Below, one piece after another: positions 8,498 through 17,271 of a stretch of 64,000 nt of DNA (positions are counted from its first letter, which is position 1; each line of letters starts with the position of its first letter). The position numbers and the translations under genes were made by a program. The notes beneath the pieces are model-generated. The model saw only the letters and a program-made list of their open reading frames with translations, had not been told where the DNA came from and did no database searches. The stretch comes from UBA4971 sp900019985 (lineage in GTDB: Bacteria; Bacillota; SHA-98; UBA4971): assembly GCA_050949175.1 (NCBI GenBank), contig JBMNFG010000007.1, positions 1 through 64,000 on the forward strand, read 5' to 3'.

Positions 8498-9475
8498 ATG
8501 GCGAATGCTGAAATAAGAACGGTAGTGCGGACAGTCAAACTGACAAAAGCCTTCGGCACAAATGTCGCCGTGGATTCACTGGACCTCGAAATCAGAACCG
8601 GAGAAATCCTGGGGTTTTTAGGGCCCAACGGGGCAGGCAAAACTACAGCAATTAGCATGATCCTCGGCCTCCTTCAACCTACTTCAGGCCATGTAGAGCT
8701 GTTCGGGAAAAAGGTAGACTGGGTCCAATCCGATGCCAGACAGCGCATAGGCACTCTGCTGGACGGGGTTGAATTATATCCCTATCTGTCAGCTAAGGAA
8801 AACCTCGAAGTGTTTCGGAAGGCTTTTGGGGGCATACCTGAGTGCCGCGTGAGCGAAGTCTTAGAGATCGTGGGGCTGATACCTCGCCTGAATGACAAGG
8901 TCTCTGGGTTTTCTCAAGGGATGAAGCAGCGCCTCGGGCTTGCCCTCGGCTTGCTGCCGGATCCTGACATATTGATCCTGGATGAACCGGCAAACGGGCT
9001 GGATCCTGAAGGTATCAAGGATCTTCGAGACCTGCTGAAAGGCCTTGCCAGGCAAGGCAAAGGAATCTTCCTATCCAGCCATCTCCTTAGCGAAGTGGAG
9101 CTTATCTGCGACAGAGTGGTTATACTCAGAAAAGGGAAAGTCGTAGCTCGGGGTACAGTTGAGGAACTGATAACTGACACAGCCAAAATAGAACTGGCAG
9201 TTAACCACCCCACGGAAGCGGAAGAGATCATTCTTGCTAAACCTGAAGTCCTTTCAGTCACTCGAACCGGCAACAAGCTTTCCGTTCAGTACGACCCCTC
9301 TGCAACAGATATAACCGGGATTTCCGGTTCTTCCAACGATCTCGACACCTGCCGGAAGCTAGCTCAGGAATTAAACCGAGACTTAGCTTCTCATGGGCTC
9401 TTTGTCTACGAACTTACCCCTCTCCGCGGGAATCTGGAAGAAGTATTCTTTGACGTGCTGGAGGAGGTAAAGTAA
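8498..9475 (+). CDS. ABC transporter ATP-binding protein (BcrA-like exporter)
   Basis: A 325-residue ATPase. Walker A is at residues 42-49 (GPNGAGKT), the ABC signature at FSQGMKQRLGLALGL, Walker B at DILILDEPANGLDP and the H-loop at FLSSHLL. The extra C-terminal domain of about 100 residues is usual for ABC-2 exporter ATPases of the bacitracin/CcmA-like class. It is followed one base after its stop by the permease gene, with which it forms an exporter of unknown substrate. The ribosome binding site (AAGGTGA) lies 7 bases before ATG 8498. Confidence 0.92.
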   Translation: MANAEIRTVVRTVKLTKAFGTNVAVDSLDLEIRTGEILGFLGPNGAGKTTAISMILGLLQPTSGHVELFGKKVDWVQSDARQRIGTLLDGVELYPYLSAKENLEVFRKAFGGIPECRVSEVLEIVGLIPRLNDKVSGFSQGMKQRLGLALGLLPDPDILILDEPANGLDPEGIKDLRDLLKGLARQGKGIFLSSHLLSEVELICDRVVILRKGKVVARGTVEELITDTAKIELAVNHPTEAEEIILAKPEVLSVTRTGNKLSVQYDPSATDITGISGSSNDLDTCRKLAQELNRDLASHGLFVYELTPLRGNLEEVFFDVLEEVK

Positions 9476-9476
9476 T

Positions 9477-10331
9477 ATGATGCAAATATCAGCAGAGCTA
9501 ATAAAGGCAAGACGTCACAGGATGTTGCGGGCCCTTCTTGTTGTCATGGTCTTGGTCGAGCTTCTGATAATCGGCGGCATGCGGTACTGGGCAACCCATG
9601 CCCCGGATCCTGATGCCGACTCCGACAATGACCCTACCCAGGTTCGCGCATCCACGTCTTTTCCGGGAGTCATTCTTCCTACATTAACCTTTTCGGCTAC
9701 ATTCGGTACGATTTTCGCTGTTATTTTTGCGTCGCGCTTTGGAGGTGAGGAGTACAGCTTCGGAACGGCAAAGCAATTGATGTCAATGGGGGTCAACAGG
9801 TCTCGGTATGTGCTCAGGAAGATACTTTCTGCAACCTTCATCTCAGGGGTATTTATTGTTATTCCGGTTGTTGCTGCAAGCGCATTTACAATAGTAGTCT
9901 CGGCTCTCACCGGAGAACCTTTGTTATCAGAGCCTGTGACATTGTCGTTGATATCACAAATCATGAAAGGCTTGGGAATCGCATGGGTTTGTCTGGGGTT
10001 TTACTCAGGCCTTGCAGTTTTTCTTGCAATCGCCACAAGGCAATCTCAAACCGCAACAACGATTGCCATATTAATGATCCTGCTTGAAGCTAATATTGTA
10101 AACTCATTCGCTGAAAAGTTCTCTGTTATCCGGAGAGTCACCCCTTATTCCATAGGCAGATGCGCTAATATCGCAGCATCCTTAATCGAAAGAAATGAAG
10201 AAGTGCTGGGGATTATCTCTACCCGGGACATCACAAATGCCTTCATCACTCTTGGGGTGTGGTTTGCGCTCTTTTCAGTGTGCGCTATATGGATATTCAG
10301 AAAACAGGAACTTGGCGTTGATCGAGTGTAG
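9477..10331 (+). CDS. ABC-2 type transporter permease
   Basis: A 284-residue membrane protein with about six hydrophobic segments, for example LLVVMVLVELLIIGG near the N-terminus, LPTLTFSATFGTIFAVIFAS, and FITLGVWFALFSVCAIWIF at the C-terminus. An early extracellular loop is rich in Asp (DPDADSDNDPTQ). The gene starts directly after the ATPase stop, so the pair is translationally coupled. The cargo is unknown; drug, lantibiotic or envelope-lipid export are all possible for this family. It converges with tatD downstream. Confidence 0.88.
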   Translation: MMQISAELIKARRHRMLRALLVVMVLVELLIIGGMRYWATHAPDPDADSDNDPTQVRASTSFPGVILPTLTFSATFGTIFAVIFASRFGGEEYSFGTAKQLMSMGVNRSRYVLRKILSATFISGVFIVIPVVAASAFTIVVSALTGEPLLSEPVTLSLISQIMKGLGIAWVCLGFYSGLAVFLAIATRQSQTATTIAILMILLEANIVNSFAEKFSVIRRVTPYSIGRCANIAASLIERNEEVLGIISTRDITNAFITLGVWFALFSVCAIWIFRKQELGVDRV

Positions 10332-10346
10332 TCCATCAGGCCTCTT

Positions 10347-11195
10347 TCAGCTGTTCCTCGGTTTTCGGAGGCTTGCAATAGGCCTTTCCCAATCGCCTTC
10401 AGGAAGGCCAAATAGTTTGACCGCATTAAGAGTGGTAGCCTCTGCCACTTCCTGAAAGGTAACACCCTTTAAGTAGGCAAGGGCTTTTGCCACATACACT
10501 ACGTATGCAGGCTCGTTTCTTTTGCCTCTGTAGGGCACCGGGGTAAGGTAGGGGGCATCTGTCTCCAGGACAATCCGCTCCATAGGCAAGGCTTTGATAG
10601 TCTCGCCAAGAGCCTGGGAATTCGCGAAAGTCAAAATGCCTCCGACAGAGATATAGAATCCCATGTCAAGGCAGTCCTTCGCTACTTTGAGATCCCCTGA
10701 AAAACAGTGTATGACGCCGCCGACGTCTCCAGCATGTTCGGATTTTAATATGCTTACGACATCTTCGTAAGCCTCTCTGACGTGAACAACTATGGGAAGC
10801 TCTAGCTCCCTTGCGAGACTTATCTGGCGTGCAAATACCCGGCGCTGCAAATCGCGAGGCGAGAAATCATAATGGTAGTCAAGGCCGATCTCACCGATGG
10901 CAACGACCCTTTTATCATGAGCAAGAACCTTGATCTCATGGAGTACGCGGTCTGACACTGAGTCAGCGTCATGGGGGTGGACACCTACGGTCGCCATAAC
11001 ACCCGGGTAACGCCGGGCAAACTCCACTGCTTGCCTGGAACTCACGAGATCAGCGCCGATAGTGACAATCCACCCTACATGAGCCTCTTTAGCCCTTTCC
11101 ATCACCTGTTCCACGTCATCTTTGAACCGTCTGTGGTCAAGATGGGCATGGGTATCTATGAGAAATGCGGGAGGTCCTCCAACAGTCGAGCTCAA
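10347..11195 (-). CDS. tatD: TatD-family metal-dependent deoxyribonuclease
   Basis: A 282-residue TIM-barrel hydrolase. Metal-binding motifs occur in order: DTHAHLDH near the N-terminus, GEIGLDYHYDFSP, the H of VVHVREAYEDV, HCFSGDLKVAK, and ETDAPYLTPVPYRG. TatD/YabD proteins are 3'-5' exonucleases or phosphoesterases. It lies just downstream of metG, as in Bacillus (metS-yabD). The start is uncertain: TTG 11195 overlaps the AGGA element, and the family normally begins near the LIDTHAHLD segment. Confidence 0.92.
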   Translation of the reverse strand: MSSTVGGPPAFLIDTHAHLDHRRFKDDVEQVMERAKEAHVGWIVTIGADLVSSRQAVEFARRYPGVMATVGVHPHDADSVSDRVLHEIKVLAHDKRVVAIGEIGLDYHYDFSPRDLQRRVFARQISLARELELPIVVHVREAYEDVVSILKSEHAGDVGGVIHCFSGDLKVAKDCLDMGFYISVGGILTFANSQALGETIKALPMERIVLETDAPYLTPVPYRGKRNEPAYVVYVAKALAYLKGVTFQEVAEATTLNAVKLFGLPEGDWERPIASLRKPRNS

Positions 11196-11210
11196 TTCCT
11201 AGTAACCTGC

Positions 11211-13229
11211 CTAACTGACTTTTGATCCGTTTGGCACCGGCTTATCAACGGTAATGAGAGTAAGCTCTTTGCGGTCTTCGGTAAAACCTGCAAGGAGCAT
11301 GCCTCTAGACTCAACACCTCTTACCTTGGCAGGCTCCAGATTGGCCACTACCACAATGTGTTTACCTACAAGTTCGTCGGCAGCGTAATACTGAGCAATA
11401 CCTGCAACAATTTGACGCTTCTCCGTTCCGAGGTCAATCTCCAGCCTGACAAGCTTATCTGTGCCTTCCACTCTCTCAGCTTCAACAATCTCAGCTACCC
11501 TAAGATCGAGCTTAGCAAAATCATTAATGGAGATTAAGTCTTTCACGTCTGCCTCTCCTTTCTTTGCTTCTTCTTTCTCTGCAGATCGCAAGTTTTTCTC
11601 CGGTGAATCCGCTTTCTTTGCCTTGCCTTCCTTCTTCTTCTCTTTCGCGAGCTCTGCCAGGCGAAACTCTCCAGTTGCAAAATCCGAAGTCTCCATATCA
11701 AGCCTGGGGAAGAGCGGGCCTGTCTTTGTCACTTTGATCCCGGGCAGCAAGTTCGCTACCTCAAGATTCTCATCCCACCGGACATCCTCAGGCTTGCCGG
11801 GCAGGCCTAAGACATACCAGATCTTCCTTGAAGCCTCAGGGATGAACGGGGAAAGCATGACTACCCCTTTGGCAATGGCTTCCACGAGATTCAGCATGAC
11901 CGTAGCAAGTCGCTCTTTCTTTCCTTCACGAGCCAGCACCCAGGGGGCAGCATCCTCAATGTATTTGTTGGCTGCCGTAATCAGGGTCCATATATCACCA
12001 AGGGCAGAAGTAAGGTCGAGCTCCTCCATTTTCTTATGGGCATTCCGGACTGCGCTTTGTCCAACCTCTCTGAGCTCGTCATCTAATGGTTCACTTACCC
12101 CGGTAGGAGAAGGAACTTGCCCTTTGAAGTACTTGTCCACCATTGAAATCGTTCGATTGACCAAGTTCCCCAGGTCATTTGCCAGGTCAGAATTGTAGGC
12201 CTCTGCCAAGCCTTCAAAAGAGAAGTCTCCGTCCTGACCGTGAGGAACAGCCTTCATAAGGTAATACCTGAGGGAATCCGCGCCTAGACTGTCTACCACC
12301 TTAAGCGGATCTACCACTACTCCCTCAGACTTTGACATCTTCGCACCTTTGAATGTGACAAATCCGTGGCCGAATACAGTCTTGGGAAGGGGTATATCTG
12401 CTGCCATAAGGGTTGCAGGCCAGATCACACAGTGGAACCAGGTGATGTCTTTGCCTATGTAGTGGAGGTCTGCAGGCCACCGCTTGCCGAACTCATCTCG
12501 CCCAGGCACATACCCTGCACCTGTCAAGTAGTTGATGAGAGCGTCAAACCACACGTAAACGACTTGGCTATCATCGATTTCCTTAGGGAATGGAACGCCC
12601 CAGGTCAGTGTCGATCTGGATACGCTTACATCCTGGAGGCCTTCCTTAATCCGGTTCACTACTTCATTTCTCCTGGATGCAGGAAGGATAAACTCAGGAT
12701 TCTCCCTGATGTGCTTCAGCAAAGGCTCCTGGAATTTAGACAACGCGAAGAAGTAGTTGGTCTCCTCCACCCATTCCAGTTCCCGACTGGGGTGCAAAGG
12801 ACACTTGCCTTCAACTATGTCGCTTTCTTCTATAAACCTCTCGCATGAGACGCAGTAGTATCCGGAGTACGTCCCTTTATCTATGTAGCCTCTTTCATTT
12901 AACCGCCTGACGACATCTTGAACAGTGGCAACATGGTCCCGATCAGTCGTCCTGATGAACCTGTCATAACTGATGTTCAGCTTATCCCATGCGCTCTTAA
13001 AGCGTCCTGCCATGATGTCGCAGAATTCTTTAGGAGAAAGCCCTTCAGCTTCGGCCTGTCTCGCCACATTAAGACTGTGTTCATCCGTACCTGTGAGGAA
13101 AAAGGTATCGTATCCTGCCAACCTCTTAAACCTGGCAATTACATCTGCTCCAATTTTTTCATAAGCATGCCCCAGATGTGGGTTGCCGTTCACATAATCT
13201 ATCGCAGTTGTAATGTAGAATTTGGCCAA
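11211..13229 (-). CDS. metG: Methionyl-tRNA synthetase with C-terminal tRNA-binding domain
   Basis: A protein of about 672 residues that charges tRNA-Met. TTG 13229 (giving MAKFYITTAIDYVN) is preferred over GTG 13238 because GGGGGTG lies 6 bases before it and the family starts this way. It has the class I motifs HLGH near residue 18 and KMSKS in KGAKMSKSEGV, a zinc-knuckle insertion (CVSC...CPLH), and the anticodon-binding helical domain. The C-terminal EMAP/Arc1p-like tRNA-binding domain (DFAKLDLRVAEIVEAERV) is joined by a Lys/Glu-rich linker. It has its own sigma-A type promoter upstream and is divergent from abrB. Confidence 0.97.
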   Translation of the reverse strand: MAKFYITTAIDYVNGNPHLGHAYEKIGADVIARFKRLAGYDTFFLTGTDEHSLNVARQAEAEGLSPKEFCDIMAGRFKSAWDKLNISYDRFIRTTDRDHVATVQDVVRRLNERGYIDKGTYSGYYCVSCERFIEESDIVEGKCPLHPSRELEWVEETNYFFALSKFQEPLLKHIRENPEFILPASRRNEVVNRIKEGLQDVSVSRSTLTWGVPFPKEIDDSQVVYVWFDALINYLTGAGYVPGRDEFGKRWPADLHYIGKDITWFHCVIWPATLMAADIPLPKTVFGHGFVTFKGAKMSKSEGVVVDPLKVVDSLGADSLRYYLMKAVPHGQDGDFSFEGLAEAYNSDLANDLGNLVNRTISMVDKYFKGQVPSPTGVSEPLDDELREVGQSAVRNAHKKMEELDLTSALGDIWTLITAANKYIEDAAPWVLAREGKKERLATVMLNLVEAIAKGVVMLSPFIPEASRKIWYVLGLPGKPEDVRWDENLEVANLLPGIKVTKTGPLFPRLDMETSDFATGEFRLAELAKEKKKEGKAKKADSPEKNLRSAEKEEAKKGEADVKDLISINDFAKLDLRVAEIVEAERVEGTDKLVRLEIDLGTEKRQIVAGIAQYYAADELVGKHIVVVANLEPAKVRGVESRGMLLAGFTEDRKELTLITVDKPVPNGSKVS

Positions 13230-13299
13230 TGGGAACACCCCCGTCTACTACCATGTACACATTTTGTTCATTAACCATAAGCAGGCTTGCATTGACCTC

Positions 13300-13328
13300 A
13301 ATATATCGCTGCTGCTTATTACTGTCAA
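13300..13328 (-). promoter_or_regulatory. Promoter of metG
   Basis: On the minus strand TTGACA (13328-13323), 17-base spacer, TATATT (13305-13300). The leader to the TTG start is about 65 bases; no T-box or S-box fold was seen in it. Confidence 0.75.
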
Positions 13329-13460
13329 GCAAGGACACTTTTTGCTTGAAGGTGTACTATATAAGTAAGTAGATATAGCTTCAGGACACCTTAAGAATTT
13401 ATATAATTTTGGACAATTGTATTTCTTCTGGAATATTCGCCACTAATTATCAATATAACC

Positions 13461-13489
13461 TTGACTTGCCTTGGAAAATAAAGTATAGT
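13461..13489 (+). promoter_or_regulatory. Promoter of abrB
   Basis: TTGACT (13461-13466), 17-base spacer, TATAGT (13484-13489), about 60 bases before the start codon and divergent from the metG promoter. The 133 bases between the two promoters are AT-rich with no other clear element. Confidence 0.75.
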
Positions 13490-13550
13490 TGGAGCGTAGA
13501 CTTTCCAAGTCCGCCAAGCTAAAGGACTGGAAAAGGAGGGAGCTGCTACT

Positions 13551-13796
13551 ATGAAATCAACAGGAATCGTTCGAAAAGTCGATGAACTAGGTCGCGTTGT
13601 AATCCCTATAGAACTGCGCAGGACCCTACAGATTGAAGAGAAAGATGCTCTTGAGATCTATGTTGATGGCGAGAGGATTATTCTCAAGAAGTATCAACCT
13701 GCATGCATTTTCTGTGGAAATGCTGCCAACATCAAGATTTTCAGGGATAAGAACATCTGCAGGGACTGCCTGGATGAAATGAAAGCCTTGGTGTGA
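13551..13796 (+). CDS. abrB: AbrB-family transition-state regulator
   Basis: An 81-residue DNA-binding protein. The N-terminal 50 residues form the swapped-hairpin AbrB domain (STGIVRKVDELGRVVIPIEL, then DALEIYVDGERIILKK). The C-terminal part has two CxxC pairs (CIFCGN and CRDC), a zinc-ribbon-like ending seen in clostridial AbrB proteins, unlike B. subtilis AbrB. AbrB represses post-exponential and sporulation genes during growth. A strong ribosome binding site (AAAAGGAGGGAG) precedes ATG 13551. It lies between metG and rsmI, the conserved Bacillota position. Confidence 0.95.
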   Translation: MKSTGIVRKVDELGRVVIPIELRRTLQIEEKDALEIYVDGERIILKKYQPACIFCGNAANIKIFRDKNICRDCLDEMKALV

Positions 13797-13831
13797 CCAA
13801 GGGTTATCCCCAAGTCACAAATCGACTTATC

Positions 13832-13867
13832 AGGGCATCATTAATCTACTGATGATGCCCTTTTTTT
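13832..13867 (+). terminator. Terminator of abrB
   Basis: AGGGCATCAT (13832-13841) pairs with ATGATGCCCT (13852-13861), followed by TTTTTTT. It overlaps the last codons of the convergent rsmI gene. Confidence 0.9.
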
Positions 13868-14572
13868 GTTCCCTTCTTCCGGATCCTTTGCCCCGACGAC
13901 TATAGTTATCTCGCCCTTTACCGTCCTTTGTGAGAATTCTTCCAAAAGCTCCCCAAGGGTTCCTTTAATCACTTCTTCATGCAACTTCGTAAGCTCCCTG
14001 GCAACAGCCGCCTTCCTCGTCCCTCCGACGACAGATACTAAGTCAGACAGAGTCCTTACCAACCTGTAAGGAGATTCATAGATTACTGAAACTCGCGCAT
14101 CCTTTGCTATATCTTCCAGTACCTCATTACGCTTCTTGCCTTTTCGCGGCAGAAAGCCGAGAAATGTAAACCGATCACCTGAAAACCCGGATATTGAGAG
14201 AGCAGCCGTAACTGCAGACGGCCCCGGAACTGACACTACTTGGATGGCATCCGAGAGAGCCGAGTCAACCAGATAGGCGCCAGGATCCGAGATCCCCGGC
14301 ATCCCCGCATCTGTCACCAGGGCCACGTTCTTTCCCTCTTTCATCATCTCAATGAGCTGCGGTGTTCTGGAAAACTTATTATGCTCATGATAGCTGATGA
14401 TTCTTGTAGCAATCTCATAGTGCGAAAGCAGCTTTTGTGTCCTGCGCGTATCCTCGGCAGCTATAAGATCCACCGAACGAAGTACATCCAAAGCACGGAT
14501 GGTGATATCTCCGAGGTTGCCTATAGGGGTCCCGCAGACATAGAGAGTCCCACCGGACGTCATTGATATCAC
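13841..14572 (-). CDS. rsmI: 16S rRNA (cytidine(1402)-2'-O)-methyltransferase
   Basis: A 243-residue tetrapyrrole-methylase-fold enzyme that methylates the ribose of C1402 in the 16S rRNA decoding centre. The family motifs are clear: LYVCGTPIGNLGDITIRAL, EDTRRTQKLLSHY, ALVTDAGMPGISDPG and PGPSAVTAALSISGF. The start overlaps the ricT stop by 4 bases, so the two are translationally coupled. Its place between ricT and abrB matches B. subtilis yabC. Confidence 0.96.
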   Translation of the reverse strand: MISMTSGGTLYVCGTPIGNLGDITIRALDVLRSVDLIAAEDTRRTQKLLSHYEIATRIISYHEHNKFSRTPQLIEMMKEGKNVALVTDAGMPGISDPGAYLVDSALSDAIQVVSVPGPSAVTAALSISGFSGDRFTFLGFLPRKGKKRNEVLEDIAKDARVSVIYESPYRLVRTLSDLVSVVGGTRKAAVARELTKLHEEVIKGTLGELLEEFSQRTVKGEITIVVGAKDPEEGNKKRASSVD

Positions 14573-15906
14573 CTTCCGCCGGCTTCTTTAAGGTTTTCAG
14601 AATGTGTAGAAATACTATCTGACTTCTGCCTGGGCTTAGACGGCGACTTCGTATTCCTCCTACGCCTTCTCTTGGATTTCGTTCCGGAAGGATTCTTATC
14701 TTTTTTCTTACCCGATGCCTTTTGGTTATCTGATGACGGCCTCTCGCGGTCAGCCGGCTTGGCCTTAGTCCTTACACTTCTGACTCTTGGCCTTACCCGT
14801 TTCTCAGCAAGGTTTTCATCAGAGTCTTCTTGCTTTACCGCATTCGGCTTGAGCCGTTTTTGCTTTTTCTTCCTCCGGCTGCGCCTGCTGCGCTTCTTTG
14901 ATTTCGCAGATTTCTTCTTCGAAGGCTCCCCTTCCACATCCGGCTCTATGGCATCTTCGTCAGGCTGACCTTCTTGTCTCTCGTTCTCTTCGGCTAGTCC
15001 GCCGCTGACATATACTATATCTTCATCTCCAAAGCAAACTAACTCGCTGTCCTCATAAGCCGTGACATCAATCCCTGTGCCGCTTTCAAGCTCAATGGGA
15101 TAGGCTCCATCACCGGTTTCCTTCTTGCGGACATTGACATTTACTATCGTGCCGTCATCCAGCTTTACTGAAGCTATCCCTGAAAGGACATTCAAATCGA
15201 CGATTTTCCCAACGCCTGATTTCGTTTCAAGCTCGCTGCCTACAGCAGGCAGATCCTTACGCAGCTCCTGATATGCTTCGTGCTCATAACGGAGACAGCA
15301 CATAAGACGGCCGCACATCCCCGAAATCTTGGAGGGGTTTAAGGATAGGTTCTGGTCTTTCGCCATCCTGATCGATACAGGTTCGAAATCCTCCAAAAAG
15401 GTGACGCAGCACAAAGGCCTCCCGCAGGTTCCCAGCCCGCCTACCATCTTGGCTTCGTCCCTTACGCCTATTTGACGAAGTTCAATACGGGTCTTGAAGA
15501 CTCCGGCCAAGTCCTTCACAAGCTCCCTGAAATCGACTCTGCCTTCTGAAGTGAAGAAGAAGATTATTTTGCTGTTATCGAAGGTATATTCAACATTCAC
15601 AAGCTTCATAGGCAAGGCGTGAGCTTCGATCTTACTCAGCGCAATGTCGAACGCTTTTTTCTCTTTTTCCTTGTTTTCCAAGACTTTGGCCTCATCTTCA
15701 GATGTGGCTTTCCTGATAACTTGCTTCAAGGGAGGCGTTATATTGTCCTGAGATACCATCTTGGCATCTCCCACAACCTCACCGAATTCCAACCCTCGCA
15801 CTGTTTCGACGACTACCTTGTCGCCGTCTTTTAACTCTAGGTCTCCCGGGTCGAAGTAGTAGACCTTACCTGCGTTCTTGAATCTGACTCCCACAACTTT
15901 TACCAT
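14569..15906 (-). CDS. ricT: PSP1-domain protein RicT (YaaT) with long basic tail
   Basis: A 445-residue protein. Residues 1-270 are the PSP1/YaaT core (VVGVRFKNAGKVYYFDPGDL at the start), with the cysteine motifs GGLGTCGRPLCC and SGMCGRLMCCLRYEHEAY, which bind an iron-sulfur cluster in the RicA-RicF-RicT complex. That complex stimulates RNase Y-dependent mRNA maturation and Spo0A phosphorylation in B. subtilis. The last roughly 150 residues are a low-complexity Lys/Arg/Ser-rich extension (KKKSAKSKKRSRRSRRKKKQ), which B. subtilis RicT lacks and which suggests RNA binding. It is downstream of holB and overlaps rsmI. Confidence 0.93.
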   Translation of the reverse strand: MVKVVGVRFKNAGKVYYFDPGDLELKDGDKVVVETVRGLEFGEVVGDAKMVSQDNITPPLKQVIRKATSEDEAKVLENKEKEKKAFDIALSKIEAHALPMKLVNVEYTFDNSKIIFFFTSEGRVDFRELVKDLAGVFKTRIELRQIGVRDEAKMVGGLGTCGRPLCCVTFLEDFEPVSIRMAKDQNLSLNPSKISGMCGRLMCCLRYEHEAYQELRKDLPAVGSELETKSGVGKIVDLNVLSGIASVKLDDGTIVNVNVRKKETGDGAYPIELESGTGIDVTAYEDSELVCFGDEDIVYVSGGLAEENERQEGQPDEDAIEPDVEGEPSKKKSAKSKKRSRRSRRKKKQKRLKPNAVKQEDSDENLAEKRVRPRVRSVRTKAKPADRERPSSDNQKASGKKKDKNPSGTKSKRRRRRNTKSPSKPRQKSDSISTHSENLKEAGGR

Positions 15907-15954
15907 AACCTACAAAGCCTCTCTTTAGAGTCGATAGAGTCTGTGTCCATTGGG

Positions 15955-16878
15955 CTACTTTTCTGAACACGCTCTTCGCCTTAAATCAAACAACAAAGCT
16001 TCCAGGATAAGCCGAATATTGGCATTCTGCCTGACCCATTTCCTGTACTTTTCAATACATTCAATTATCTCAATGAGATCACGGGCCTCATATAGCTTAC
16101 CATCATCGGAGAGCTCCCCTATTATATCGCTCCTACTCTCTTTCAAATCGTAAGATACGAGGTTTGTGTCACCGGTCACCTTATATACTAAGACATCCCG
16201 AAACCATCCGGCTGCAGCAACTAACGCCTTTTCCAACTCGTCTCTTGCCTTTCCTTGGCCTTCCTGATTTAGCAGCTTCTCTATGGCCTCAGCCTCATCT
16301 AAGACCTCATGGGATGAACACAAACGGATTTTACGCAACTTATTTATGATATCAGAAAAGTCCCTGCATTTTTCGCTTTCCGTGAGATTTACCCGGATAA
16401 GCTGGCATCTTGATCTGACGGTAGGCAACAGCCCTTGAGGATTTCCCGCAACAAGTATAAAGACTACATTTTTCGGAGGCTCCTCAAGTATCTTCAAGAA
16501 GCTGTTCTGTGCTTCTTGAGTCATTTTCTCTGCGTTTTCCAAGATCGTTACGCGAAAACCCTTTTCGTACCTGGGCTTGAAAGACATATCATGAGAGATA
16601 CCGCGAATCTGGTTAATCTTTATGGATAATCCGTCAGGAGATATTACCCTGACATCAGGATGGTTGCCTTCTTGAATCAATTTGCAGGAAAGACACTTAC
16701 CGCAGGCAGCGTCACCTTCAGGCGACTCACAATTCAGCCTGGCAGCAAAAGCCAGCGCACCTGACGCCTCTGCGGTTGCGCTGTGATCGCCTGATGCAAA
16801 ACCAGTATCCCTTACAACGAAAAGATACGCATGGGAAATTCGTCCTGTTTCCAATGAACCGGCAAGGACCTTATTCAT
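15955..16878 (-). CDS. holB: DNA polymerase III delta' subunit
   Basis: A 307-residue clamp-loader subunit. It has the AAA+ core with a four-cysteine zinc module (CESPEGDAACGKCLSCKL), sensor 1 region (FRVTILENAEKMTQEAQNSF), LKILEEPP and the SRC motif (TVRSRCQLIRV). The usual Walker A segment near residues 20-40 is replaced by a divergent stretch (VRDTGFASGDHSATAEASGA), consistent with a non-hydrolysing delta' subunit. It starts 6 bases after the darA stop and is followed by ricT, as in Bacillus. Confidence 0.93.
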   Translation of the reverse strand: MNKVLAGSLETGRISHAYLFVVRDTGFASGDHSATAEASGALAFAARLNCESPEGDAACGKCLSCKLIQEGNHPDVRVISPDGLSIKINQIRGISHDMSFKPRYEKGFRVTILENAEKMTQEAQNSFLKILEEPPKNVVFILVAGNPQGLLPTVRSRCQLIRVNLTESEKCRDFSDIINKLRKIRLCSSHEVLDEAEAIEKLLNQEGQGKARDELEKALVAAAGWFRDVLVYKVTGDTNLVSYDLKESRSDIIGELSDDGKLYEARDLIEIIECIEKYRKWVRQNANIRLILEALLFDLRRRACSEK

Positions 16879-16884
16879 ACCGTT

Positions 16885-17214
16885 TCACACTCTTTCAAAA
16901 CGGTCAACATCAAGAACAAAAATGGTTGCTCCGCCAATAGGGACTTCCACCGGCTGTCCGATAAATGATTCAGTCGAGCGTCCCACAACTGTTATAGGAG
17001 GCATCATCTGCGTCCTGCTTCTACACGTAGACTTCACAATGTCAACTACATCATCAACCTCATGATCCTGGACGCCGATGAGCAGGGTAGTGTTACCCTG
17101 TCTTAGGAAGCCTCCTGTAGTAGCAAGCTTTGTCGCCCGAAATCCCCTATCGATTAACACGTCCATAAGTGCACCGGAATCCTGGTCCTGCACTACGGCA
17201 ATAACCAGTTTCAT
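16885..17214 (-). CDS. darA: Cyclic-di-AMP receptor DarA (PII-like)
   Basis: A 109-residue protein of the DarA/YaaQ family (MKLVIAVVQDQDSGALMDVL, RATKLATTGGFLRQGNTTLL, then VGRSTESF and GGATIFVLDVDRFERV). DarA is a PII-like trimer that binds c-di-AMP. In B. subtilis it lies between tmk and holB; here holB follows but the upstream partner is an R3H/AAA ATPase. The ribosome binding site is GGAGG 7 bases before ATG 17214. Confidence 0.96.
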   Translation of the reverse strand: MKLVIAVVQDQDSGALMDVLIDRGFRATKLATTGGFLRQGNTTLLIGVQDHEVDDVVDIVKSTCRSRTQMMPPITVVGRSTESFIGQPVEVPIGGATIFVLDVDRFERV

Positions 17215-17271
17215 AGCGGGACCTCCTTCCTGGTTGGTCTTCCGTTGTACTACTGTTCAGCTAATGTTCAG

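Noticed and set aside
13230..13322. T-box or S-box riboswitch before metG
   Set aside because: The leader from the predicted start point is only about 65 bases and shows no conserved T-box or SAM-riboswitch sequence.
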